Shown here one piece after another: positions 8,340 through 15,285 of a DNA stretch of 24,809 nucleotides; within the stretch, counting starts at the first letter, position 1; each line of letters starts with the position of its first letter. A program made the translations under genes and the position numbers. Below the pieces are notes generated by a model. It searched no databases, was not told where the DNA came from, and saw nothing but the letters and a program-made list of their open reading frames with translations. The DNA is from Bacteroidales bacterium UBA1182 (GTDB lineage Bacteria > Bacteroidota > Bacteroidia > Bacteroidales > Bacteroidaceae), in assembly GCA_002310015.1 (NCBI GenBank), contig DBYQ01000069.1:10315-35123 (forward strand), written 5' to 3'.

Positions 8340-9344
8340 TTAATCAACGACAATCCATTCTCCACCCTTGTCTGGACCGTTTCTCTTCAGTAGGCCTTCT
8401 GCCTTTAATCTTGACAGATGCTTTTCTATGGCCTTCTCTGTGATGCCGATGGCACCAGCCAACTTCTTGGCGGAATATTCCGGATGAGCCTTGAGCAACA
8501 TCAGAATTTTCTCCCTACTTTTTAGCTTTTTCTCCCCACCTCCTGCAGGTTTCACCCCACCTTCTTGGATGGATTTGACGAAGGTGTCAATATCGGATGA
8601 AATAGTTTTAATCATCTCGGTTGCCATAAACTCCAGGAAGTAAGCGATGTCTTCATTATCACGCGTGGCAATGAGGGCATTGATGTAATCCCCCTTGTCT
8701 TCCTTCAGCACTTTAGCAGGAACCAGTCCAAACTCAAACTGAATGTGATTCATTATCAGCCTGGCCATACGACCGTTACCATCGGCCCAAGGATGAATGG
8801 TAACCAAACGATAATGCGCCTCAAAACTGAGATTGTAGCACTCAGCAGGCGACATTTTTCTGCCCCTCTGAACATTAAGCCAATCGCAGAACTCTTTCAG
8901 TTTGGTCGGGACTTTTTGAAAATTCATGTATGATTTGCCGCCTACTCCGGCAGATACATTCACAAGGCGGATATCACCATTGGCCGACGAGAATTCACCA
9001 AGAGGGGTTTTGTAGATGGAGCCGGTGTTTTGCATGACCAGTCTGGACAGGCCTTTCAATACATCTACCGTAATGTCTGTGTGAGCCTTTGCCAGCCGGA
9101 TGCTTTCCTCATATGCCCTCTTTAGGTCCAGGTTCATCATCTGCTCGACAATGGTTTTACCCGCAGCAGAGATGCCTTCATCAAAGAGTAATTGGTTCTC
9201 TATTTCCGTGACTGTGGAACCCTCAATAGCAGTGGAATGGGTAATAATAGAGTAAAGATAGAACTTCTCGTAGTCAATCTGCGAGTCAATTCCCAGTTCC
9301 TTGTACTGCCCAATAAGAGCAATGAGTTTATCAATAGCATCCAT
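8340..9344 (-). CDS. Fic family protein with N-terminal inhibitory motif and C-terminal winged helix
   Basis: Predicted AMP-transferase (or other nucleotidyl/phosphoryl transferase) of the Fic/DOC fold, 334 residues. The active site is HPWADGNGR (184-192) with catalytic His184. An intramolecular inhibitory helix is visible as STAIEG (37-42, Glu41), matching (S/T)xxxE(G/N) of class II Fic proteins, so activity is probably autoinhibited. Residues about 274-322 form a winged helix-turn-helix (SAKKLAGAIGITEKAIEKHL), pointing to DNA binding and possible autoregulation. A strong Bacteroidetes promoter lies just upstream and contains repeats that could be its operator. The MNT nucleotidyltransferase follows in the same operon. 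The target protein is unknown. Confidence 0.93.
   Translation of the reverse strand: MDAIDKLIALIGQYKELGIDSQIDYEKFYLYSIITHSTAIEGSTVTEIENQLLFDEGISAAGKTIVEQMMNLDLKRAYEESIRLAKAHTDITVDVLKGLSRLVMQNTGSIYKTPLGEFSSANGDIRLVNVSAGVGGKSYMNFQKVPTKLKEFCDWLNVQRGRKMSPAECYNLSFEAHYRLVTIHPWADGNGRMARLIMNHIQFEFGLVPAKVLKEDKGDYINALIATRDNEDIAYFLEFMATEMIKTISSDIDTFVKSIQEGGVKPAGGGEKKLKSREKILMLLKAHPEYSAKKLAGAIGITEKAIEKHLSRLKAEGLLKRNGPDKGGEWIVVD
8511..8522 (-). repeat. third copy of the AAAAGTAGGGAG motif, inside the Fic gene
   Basis: The 12-base motif that occurs twice in the Fic promoter region recurs exactly here on the same strand, within the codons for KSREK at the start of the winged-helix domain. It may be chance, or an internal operator for the Fic protein. 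Confidence 0.5.
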
Positions 9345-9348
9345 TTTA

Positions 9349-9391
9349 CTCCCTACTTTTTGTGCAAAAGTAATATTTTCTCCCTACTTTT
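9349..9391 (-). repeat. two direct AAAAGTAGGGAG repeats around the Fic promoter
   Basis: Identical 12-mers lie at 9380-9391 (between the -33 and -7 boxes) and 9349-9360 (in the 5' leader), 31 bp apart start to start, about three helical turns. Flanking bases are also alike (AAAAGTAGGGAGAAAA and AAAAGTAGGGAGTAAAA). Such placement suits a repressor site, and the winged-helix tail of the Fic protein is the natural candidate. Operator function is inferred. Confidence 0.6.
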
Positions 9392-9396
9392 CCAAA
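9365..9396 (-). promoter_or_regulatory. Fic operon promoter (-33 TTTG, -7 TACTTTTG)
   Basis: On the minus strand a TTTG (9393-9396) is followed after 20 bp by TACTTTTG (9365-9372), an exact fit to the Bacteroidetes vegetative consensus TTTG-N19-21-TAnnTTTG. The Fic ATG is 20 bp downstream of the -7 box. It is the most complete promoter in the window. Confidence 0.75.
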
Positions 9397-9473
9397 TTGC
9401 AAGACGAAAATACGATGCAAGCTTTAAGGCAAAGGTAGCTATAGAAGCAATATGGGGGATAGAAAGATTTTGA
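9396..9473 (+). pseudogene. IS3-family transposase OrfA N-terminal scar
   Basis: A 25-residue open stretch ending in TGA contains ARRKYDASFKAKVAIEAI, which resembles the start of IS3-type OrfA proteins (pattern RRKYxxxFKAxVALEAxKG, a helix-turn-helix DNA-binding domain). No start codon of its own, no remaining OrfA and no OrfB are present, and no terminal inverted repeats were recognised. It is therefore a leftover of an insertion and deletion event. It abuts the -33 box of the Fic promoter and lies between two accessory operons, which supports mobility-driven assembly of this region. Confidence 0.6.
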
Positions 9474-9551
9474 AAAACAATAAAGTATGAGTACATTTAC
9501 ATCCAGCCTAAGGATACGGGCTCATAGTTGTATCATGGCATAATGTAAACA

Positions 9552-10463
9552 ATGATCAGCAAAACATATTACAGATATATTTGGCTCCTCGACACGTTGC
9601 TTACCAGCGTCCCTTTAACAATCGATGAGATTAATATGCTATGGATGAATTGCCCGGCCGGCGATGGACGACCTATACCGCTACGCACGTTCCATGAGCA
9701 TCGCAAGGGAATCAAGGAGATGTTTGGCATAGATATTGAGTGTGACCGCTCAAAGAATGTCTATTATGTAAAGAATCCTGAGGTACTGGACGAGAACAAA
9801 CTTGCCCAATGGCTACTTCGAAAGTACAGCATTCCTCAGGGTTTTGCGGCTTTCAATAGCATGAAGGACCGGATCTTGTTAGAAGAGATCCCGCTGGGAA
9901 CGACATTCCTTGATGACATCATCGAAGCCATGCAGAAGAATATGGAGTTGCGAATTGACTACCAGCGATATGAAAGTGAGCAGGAAGAGCATCTGCAGAC
10001 GTATAATATTCAACCATACGCTCTGAAGGTCTTCAATCGTCGTTGGTATCTGCTTGGGTACTTGAAAGAGCAAGAGGGTTTACGCACAATCGCCCTCGAC
10101 CGCATTCTTGACTTGAAAATCCTTTCGACCAGCTTTGAGTTGCCTGAAGATTTCAATGCGAGGAAATACTTTGCCAATGTCGTAGGCATTTATGTGAATA
10201 AAGACTTACCTGTCATGAAAGTCAAAATCCGAGCTTATGGCACTCAGGCAGAATATCTCCGCTCTACTCCGCTCCACAAAAGCCAATCCGAAGGCCGCTC
10301 CAAGCACGGCGAGTTTGCAGAGTTCACCTATAGAATATGTGTAACACCAGACTTAGTGAGCCAATTACTGGCAATGGGAGATAAAGTAGAGGTGATAGAG
10401 CCGCACGAGTTGAGGGAAAAGATGAAGGAGAGGATTATAAATATGCTTAACTGTTATAAATAA
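9552..10463 (+). CDS. WYL-domain transcriptional regulator
   Basis: Protein of 303 residues. It has an N-terminal winged-helix-like region (about 1-70), a WYL domain around residues 130-200 (YNIQPYALKVFNRRWYLLGY, then TIALDRILDLKIL) and a C-terminal WCX-like extension (VMKVKIRAYGTQAEYLRS). WYL regulators sense ligands, often nucleic acid or nucleotide derived, and frequently control anti-phage operons. It is the first gene of a run in which the next start follows 4 bp after its stop, so it probably regulates its own operon. No TAnnTTTG box was found in the 78 bp after the IS scar. A GATAC-N12-GTATC inverted repeat lies just upstream. Confidence 0.9.
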   Translation: MISKTYYRYIWLLDTLLTSVPLTIDEINMLWMNCPAGDGRPIPLRTFHEHRKGIKEMFGIDIECDRSKNVYYVKNPEVLDENKLAQWLLRKYSIPQGFAAFNSMKDRILLEEIPLGTTFLDDIIEAMQKNMELRIDYQRYESEQEEHLQTYNIQPYALKVFNRRWYLLGYLKEQEGLRTIALDRILDLKILSTSFELPEDFNARKYFANVVGIYVNKDLPVMKVKIRAYGTQAEYLRSTPLHKSQSEGRSKHGEFAEFTYRICVTPDLVSQLLAMGDKVEVIEPHELREKMKERIINMLNCYK

Positions 10464-10467
10464 CAAT

Positions 10468-11454
10468 ATGAAAGAAACTGATTTTACCACTTATTATGAT
10501 AGAACGATGGATGACTCATTCATTTCAAAAGTTCTTAATGATTATCCTTGGCTCATCCATTTTGTGAAGAAGACTTCTGAACTCGACTTACAGACAGGAC
10601 ATGATCCCAAACAAGGAAGGTCTTGGTTCTCTGTATATAGAGGAACAGGCAGAGTCTTAACTTTTGCTTCTCGTCGGAACGGCTATAAAATAGATGCTGC
10701 TGATGCTTATAAGAAAATCGCCCCAACAGATTTTTTTGAACGTCCAACAGAGAACAGTTTTGTAGAGTATCTGAGCAACATAAAAAAGGCGTCTAATTTA
10801 AAACGCTATTACGAATCAGACCAAGGAAAGAAGGAAGGTTTCTATCAAAATCTTATCGGACGCAGGTACACCTTCAACACAAAGGCTGAAGATGATTTCA
10901 TTATCATTGATAAAGAAATGGTCGTTGGATTCAAAGATGAGGTTACTAAGACTGCTTGGAACAAAGATATCATATCGAACATAGAGGCATTGATTAGGAA
11001 TTTAAGGAGGGATTATAAAGGAATACTACCAAAAAATATTTCTTCCAAGTACGGAGAGTTCGATTTCTTGGCAATGACATGGGATGGCGACATCATCATT
11101 ATGGAACTGAAACAAGATGACCCTCAGAAAACGTCTTTATCCCCCATTCAAGTAAAGTTCTATGACGAGCAATTTCATAAACTCTTAAAAGAAAACAAGG
11201 ACATCTCGGACAATATTATGAAGATGGTACAACAAAAAGTCGATATGGGCATCATTATTGTTCCAGAAGGAAGATCCTTGCCTCAAAAATTGTCTGGCAA
11301 AATAGAAACATGTGTAATTGTGGGAGAAGAAAAGAGCTTGTCACCTACCATCTGCGATCGATTTCGTGTTGTGAGAAAGATATTCCTTCCTAATATGAAA
11401 TCATACACATGTGAATCTGATGGAACGCTAGTAAATAGCAATAAGTTGTCATAA
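10468..11454 (+). CDS. uncharacterised protein with a PD-(D/E)XK-like nuclease core
   Basis: A 328-residue protein I cannot place in a named family. Residues 195-220 read as a restriction-endonuclease-type core: YGEFDFLAMTWDG with Asp199 (or Glu197) at the end of one strand, then IIIMELKQDD with Glu213 and Lys215, spaced as in D-x(n)-(D/E)xK, followed by an helix with Gln227. The N-terminal half (1-160) has no motif I recognise but is rich in aromatic and charged residues. It lies between a WYL regulator and a beta-CASP nuclease, 4 and 10 bp apart, so a joint role is likely. Shedu-type (DUF4263) and other defence nucleases share this kind of core, but membership is not claimed. Confidence 0.7.
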   Translation: MKETDFTTYYDRTMDDSFISKVLNDYPWLIHFVKKTSELDLQTGHDPKQGRSWFSVYRGTGRVLTFASRRNGYKIDAADAYKKIAPTDFFERPTENSFVEYLSNIKKASNLKRYYESDQGKKEGFYQNLIGRRYTFNTKAEDDFIIIDKEMVVGFKDEVTKTAWNKDIISNIEALIRNLRRDYKGILPKNISSKYGEFDFLAMTWDGDIIIMELKQDDPQKTSLSPIQVKFYDEQFHKLLKENKDISDNIMKMVQQKVDMGIIIVPEGRSLPQKLSGKIETCVIVGEEKSLSPTICDRFRVVRKIFLPNMKSYTCESDGTLVNSNKLS

Positions 11455-11464
11455 AAGAACAATT

Positions 11465-12748
11465 ATGAAGATAACAATCCATCGTGGCACAGACCAGATA
11501 GGTGGTTGTGTTACAGAATATGAGCACGAGGGCTGGCGGCTGTTCGTCGATTATGGCGAAGAACTGCCTGGTAGTCCAAAGACGGGAGAGTTACAAGTTG
11601 ATGGATTGACTCATGGCGATTTGTCGAAAAGTGCGTTGCTGATTACTCACTATCATGGTGACCATATCGGTAGCATAACAAAGCTTCCAGAGGCTCTTCC
11701 TATATACATGGGTGAGGTTGCTCGTGAGATACAATTAGTGCTATCTAACCACCTAAAGACCGTATTTCCCGCTCACAAAGAGATGGTAAAGCTCCTGCAA
11801 AAAGTTCACACCTTTAAGGCAGGAATAGATTTCACGTTTGGTCCCTTTAACATCATACCTGTAACTGTGGATCATTCTGCTTTTGATGCATACGCATTCA
11901 GAATCGAAGCCAGTGGAGTGTCAGCCTATCATACAGGCGATTTCCGCTTGCATGGATTCAGAAGTAGTAATTTTTTCAAGATGTTGGAGCAGTATGTCGG
12001 CAAGGTTGACTATGTGGTATGTGAAGCTACCAATATTCTCCGACCAAATGCAACCAGTAAGAAAGAATCTGCACTACAACGTGAATTAGAGTCTCTGTTT
12101 AAGGAGAAGAAATCCACTGTGGTCTATCTCTCATCCACCAATATTGATAGGCTGTTTTCTCTGTATCATGCAGCTCTGAAGGCTGGGCGACCTTTCTATG
12201 TTGACAAGTATCAGAAAGACATTATGGATGTTGTTGTCAACAGCAAATCTATGTGGACTAAATCCTCATTGTATCGATATGGGAAATATGAGCCAGAAAC
12301 ACTAATGTATCATCAGTTTGATAAAAACCGTTTCTTTGTTTCTGATAGTTTCAAAGAGTTTCTTGATAAGAAAGGTTATGTGATTATTGCTCGGAGTAAT
12401 GAACGTTTTGAGGATCTTCTGGAACAAATCCCAGGAGAAAAGCAGAAAGTGCTGTCCATGTGGAATGGCTACGTCAAAGAGGGAACCGAAGCATACAATG
12501 AAAACTTAGCAAACTCTTTGAATGACGAATATGATTATATGCATACCAGTGGCCATATTGACATGAAAGATTTGCGCGAGTTCTTCCATCAACTTCAGCC
12601 AAAGGCCATTATTCCCATCCATACAGACAGTCCAGATGAGTTTGCAAAAGAGTTCAGCGATGAGTGGCAAGTTATCAGGCTTTATGATGGACAGTCAATT
12701 ACATTAACATCAATCTATGGAGTAGATTTATGTGGTACTAAGATATAA
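11465..12748 (+). CDS. metallo-beta-lactamase / beta-CASP fold nuclease (RNase J-like)
   Basis: Predicted zinc-dependent nuclease of 427 residues. The MBL core has HYHGDHIG (His62, His64, Asp66, His67), a later VDHSAFDAYAF and YHTGDFRLHG with the metal-bridging Asp. Residues about 175-340 form a beta-CASP insertion (STNIDRLFSLYHAALKAGR). The C-terminal part contains HTSGHIDMKDL and AIIPIHT, the typical beta-CASP closing motifs. RNase J and CPSF-73 share this plan. The length is below that of housekeeping RNase J (about 550), and the extra C-terminal domain is missing, so it is an accessory form. It is last in the WYL operon and is followed by an intrinsic terminator at 12823. Whether it acts on RNA or DNA cannot be told. 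Confidence 0.9.
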   Translation: MKITIHRGTDQIGGCVTEYEHEGWRLFVDYGEELPGSPKTGELQVDGLTHGDLSKSALLITHYHGDHIGSITKLPEALPIYMGEVAREIQLVLSNHLKTVFPAHKEMVKLLQKVHTFKAGIDFTFGPFNIIPVTVDHSAFDAYAFRIEASGVSAYHTGDFRLHGFRSSNFFKMLEQYVGKVDYVVCEATNILRPNATSKKESALQRELESLFKEKKSTVVYLSSTNIDRLFSLYHAALKAGRPFYVDKYQKDIMDVVVNSKSMWTKSSLYRYGKYEPETLMYHQFDKNRFFVSDSFKEFLDKKGYVIIARSNERFEDLLEQIPGEKQKVLSMWNGYVKEGTEAYNENLANSLNDEYDYMHTSGHIDMKDLREFFHQLQPKAIIPIHTDSPDEFAKEFSDEWQVIRLYDGQSITLTSIYGVDLCGTKI

Positions 12749-12822
12749 CGTACGAAGAATTGAATAATCAAGAAATATCACATTAGGATCAGAAATAAAT
12801 AACAAATTTGCGCCTTCTTCTG

Positions 12823-12862
12823 CGGTGTTTTTGCATATCAAACAGCAAAAACACCGTTTTTT
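12823..12862 (+). terminator. intrinsic terminator after the WYL/nuclease/MBL operon
   Basis: A perfect 12-bp stem (CGGTGTTTTTGC / GCAAAAACACCG) closes a 10-base loop and is followed directly by six T. It lies 75 bp after the MBL stop. It separates the nuclease operon from the following cluster and indicates that the latter has its own promoter. Confidence 0.85.
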
Positions 12863-12932
12863 GTGCCTTTTTCATCGTATAAAGATACATATATATGGGG
12901 GCTATTCCTCTTAACAATCAGTAATTATAATA

Positions 12933-13433
12933 ATGAGCAAGAACAAAGATCAGAAACGCAAGGCACAGTTGGCTACACGGGCTAAGAATGAATCATTCCG
13001 CTTTCATGTGGAATATACAATGAAACAAAAGGGTATTGACATCGTGGGGATGGAACAGGAACTGAGCGCAGAACTGGATGCCATCTGCCATAACGACCTA
13101 ATGGATGCCTTACTTGACTTAGTAAAGATGGTAGAAGGAATGCGGAAGGAACTGGGCTTCGAGCAGGAGGCGGACAAGTGCTCATTGAATGGTTCCCTCG
13201 TAGCTTTCATCCTCGGCATCACCACTGTTCAACCGGACAGCACCACCTATGTTCCTGACATTTTCATGGCACAGCAGCCTCTACAAGTGACAATCGCCTA
13301 TGACAACGAAATTAGAAACCAGGCAGTTAATTGGATGACAGCAAATGGATACGAGATTTCATCATATCTTGGTCAGCCTCTACTCAAACTGAAGAATCTA
13401 AGGGTAGTAATTAGAAGAGTACTCAAGTCATAA
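12933..13433 (+). CDS. small protein resembling a degenerate DnaE (Pol III alpha) palm fragment
   Basis: A 166-residue protein. After a basic N-terminus, residues 40-165 can be laid along the bacterial DnaE palm: EQELSAELDA and MDALLDLVKMVE match the helices before the GRGS loop; NGSLVAFILGITTVQPD (86-102) matches GSLVAYxLGITxxDP; VTIAYDNEIRNQAVNWM (119-135) matches the IDIDFDDxxRxxVxxYV stretch; and LKNLRVVIRRVL follows as in xxAIRDVGRVL. Of the active-site acidic run only Asp124 is clearly kept and the PDID motif is altered, so polymerase activity is not expected. It begins a compact plus-strand cluster with a sigma factor and another DnaE-like gene. The similarity is read by eye and needs a profile comparison. 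Confidence 0.55.
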   Translation: MSKNKDQKRKAQLATRAKNESFRFHVEYTMKQKGIDIVGMEQELSAELDAICHNDLMDALLDLVKMVEGMRKELGFEQEADKCSLNGSLVAFILGITTVQPDSTTYVPDIFMAQQPLQVTIAYDNEIRNQAVNWMTANGYEISSYLGQPLLKLKNLRVVIRRVLKS

Positions 13434-13476
13434 ATCTTTTTCTATCTATTGATTAAACATAAAATTACAGCAACTA

Positions 13477-14343
13477 ATGAGACAATTCAAAAGCACCAAG
13501 AACATTACCGAACGTGGCAGCATTTCAGTAAATAATTATCTCAAGGAAGTAAACCGTTACCCAATGGCAACAGTAGATGAAGAGGTGATTCTGGCACAAA
13601 AGATTAAACAAGGCGGTAAGGAGGCAGACATGGCACGTCAAAGACTTATAGAAGCCAATCTTCGCTTCGTTATCTCCGTAGCCAAGCAATATCAGAATCA
13701 AGGATTGAGTCTGGCGGACCTTATCAATGAAGGTAATTTGGGTCTTATCAAAGCGGCCAGCAAATTTGATGAGACCCGCGGATTCAAGTTCATCAGTTAC
13801 GCAGTCTGGTGGATACGTCAGTCTATACTGCAGGCTCTTGCCGAGCAGTCAAGTCTGGTGCGTAAGCCCTTGAACCAGGTGGGCTTAGTAAACAGAATAA
13901 GCAAAGCGATAGCAAACTTTGAGCAGGACAATGAGCGCCGACCATCGGCCGACGAGTTGGAGGAGCTGCTTGATGTACCCGCTGAGAAGATAGACGGCAC
14001 GTCACTGACAATGGGCCGCAGCATATCAGTAGATGCTCCGTTTGTGGATGGTGAGGACAACAGTCTGCTTGATGTGATGGTAAATGAAGACTCTCGCAAG
14101 GCAGACAACGCCCTGATGGCCGAATCACTCTCAAAGGAGATAGAACGTGCCCTGTCAATCCTGACTGACCGCGAGCGGGAAATAATCCGGATGTTCTTTG
14201 GCATAGGATGTCGTGAAGCCACCCTTGAAGAGATTGGCGTTAAGTTTGGCCTGACCCGCGAGCGCGTGCGCCAGATCAAGGAGAAGGCCATCCGCCGTCT
14301 GAGACACAGTGAGAATAAAAGCATTCGTGAATACATAGGTTGA
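13477..14343 (+). CDS. RpoD-type (group 1/2) sigma-70 factor, probable paralogue
   Basis: A complete 288-residue sigma factor of the short Bacteroidetes primary type, lacking region 1.1. Region 1.2 lies near residues 15-45. Region 2 includes LIEANLRFVISVAKQY, LINEGNLGLIKAA and FKFISYAVWWIRQSILQAL. Region 3 starts at VRKPLNQVGLVNRI. Region 4 contains LTDREREIIRMFFGIG and EEIGVKFGLTRERVRQIKEKAIRRLR. The remembered primary factor of the group reads SRIVRLPLNQVGSLNKI in region 3; here it is SSLVRKPLNQVGLVNRI, and region 1.2 also diverges. Regions 2.4 and 4.2 are kept, so recognition of TTTG/TAnnTTTG promoters is plausible. Whether it is the only primary sigma of the genome or an extra copy cannot be seen; the flanking DnaE-like genes favour an extra copy. 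Confidence 0.9.
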   Translation: MRQFKSTKNITERGSISVNNYLKEVNRYPMATVDEEVILAQKIKQGGKEADMARQRLIEANLRFVISVAKQYQNQGLSLADLINEGNLGLIKAASKFDETRGFKFISYAVWWIRQSILQALAEQSSLVRKPLNQVGLVNRISKAIANFEQDNERRPSADELEELLDVPAEKIDGTSLTMGRSISVDAPFVDGEDNSLLDVMVNEDSRKADNALMAESLSKEIERALSILTDREREIIRMFFGIGCREATLEEIGVKFGLTRERVRQIKEKAIRRLRHSENKSIREYIG

Positions 14344-14357
14344 ATAACTGAAATGAT

Positions 14358-15272
14358 ATGGAAACAACGACTATAGAAGTACTGAAAAGTTTGGCCACAA
14401 AAGGCTTTAAAGAGCGTTACGGAGAGCATCCGGATAAACTGACCTTGCTGAGATTGCTATTAGAATACAGACGTATTGATGTGATGGGTTATTCCGGTAT
14501 TTACCTGATGGCATACCGGATATTCAATGAAACAACCGCATCACTGGCCATTAATGTCTGGCCCAGAGGATCCATGATATCATCAATGGTTTGTTACTGC
14601 CTAGGATTGACCGAGGTAGATCCTGTACGATACAGATTACACTCTTACAGGTTTGTGAATGAAGAGCCGCCTAAGTTCCAGTTTGACGTGGAGGAAGCTC
14701 GTTTTGATGAGTTCAAAACAAAAGCAGAGGAGCGGCTGAAAGACAGCCCTGATATTCTTGACTATGAGTCTAGATACAAATGTCTGCTGGGAGATATACA
14801 ACCTATGAGTTATCTGAGCAGGAAAAGGGAAAGCCCACTGCCTATACCCAATAACTTGGACGAGGAAATTGCGGAATACGCTCTGAACTTTCCGGATACG
14901 ATGAAACTTTATGAGGAGTATAAAGAACGGAATCACGGCGCAAGCTGGGCACCTACCGGTATAGCCAAACTGGATGAGGTGTTGGCACCCACATACGGAT
15001 TGCTGGCATATCAGGAACAGATGTTTGACATAATGAAGAACATATTTGGAGTGTACGGCATCACAGCCAACAACATACGACTCTCAATACAGCGGGGCGA
15101 AACGGGACACATTGAGGAATACAAAAAGGAATTGCAGCAAATGGTAAAAGACAATGATATTAATGCTGATGCATTTGAAACTATTTGGGGCGTACTTACC
15201 TCAAACCCTAAGGCTTTCTTAAAGGCCCATGCGGTTAGCAGGGTTGTATCTAGATGTTTTTATAACCAATAG
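14358..15272 (+). CDS. reduced DnaE-like protein (palm start joined to fingers), probably not catalytic
   Basis: A 304-residue protein clearly related to Pol III alpha (DnaE, about 1100-1250 residues). Residues 6-130 follow the palm: GFKERYGEHPDK, then MGYSGIYLMAYRIF, NVWPRGSMISSMVCYCLGLTEV (normally GPGRGSAAGSxVxYxLGIT) and EPPKFQFDVEEARFDEF in place of LPDIDIDFDDxxR. Only Asp110 of the acidic triad remains. Residues 178-304 follow the fingers: FPDTMKLYEEY, APTYGLLAYQEQMFDIM and FLKAHAVSR (family YQEQVMQI and FNKSHA). The palm half with the third catalytic Asp is missing between about 130 and 172. PHP, beta-binding and OB regions are absent. It starts 14 bp after the sigma gene and ends 13 bp before the FtsZ-like gene. 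A structural or binding role is more likely than synthesis. Confidence 0.75.
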   Translation: METTTIEVLKSLATKGFKERYGEHPDKLTLLRLLLEYRRIDVMGYSGIYLMAYRIFNETTASLAINVWPRGSMISSMVCYCLGLTEVDPVRYRLHSYRFVNEEPPKFQFDVEEARFDEFKTKAEERLKDSPDILDYESRYKCLLGDIQPMSYLSRKRESPLPIPNNLDEEIAEYALNFPDTMKLYEEYKERNHGASWAPTGIAKLDEVLAPTYGLLAYQEQMFDIMKNIFGVYGITANNIRLSIQRGETGHIEEYKKELQQMVKDNDINADAFETIWGVLTSNPKAFLKAHAVSRVVSRCFYNQ

Positions 15273-15285
15273 AGAATTTGGGAAA

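Noticed and set aside
9349..9391. CRISPR-like repeats
   Set aside because: Only two adjacent copies of 12 bases with a 19-base gap and no cas genes; a regulatory repeat explains it better.
9192..9473. Plus-strand frame of 93 codons beginning inside the Fic gene
   Set aside because: Only its last 25 codons look like protein (IS3 OrfA scar); the first part is antisense to Fic.
12864..12932. Promoter for the 12933 cluster
   Set aside because: Neither strand direction shows TAnnTTTG with a spaced TTTG; the only TTTG lies in the terminator tail with a 14-bp gap to a poor -7 match.
13818..14429. Minus-strand open frame of 203 codons
   Set aside because: It is antisense to the sigma factor regions 3-4; its Ser/Arg-rich composition is typical of a shadow frame.
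15270..15272. Frameshift or stop cutting the DnaE-like gene from the next frame
   Set aside because: The downstream frame aligns with FtsZ and not with the rest of DnaE, so the two are separate genes.
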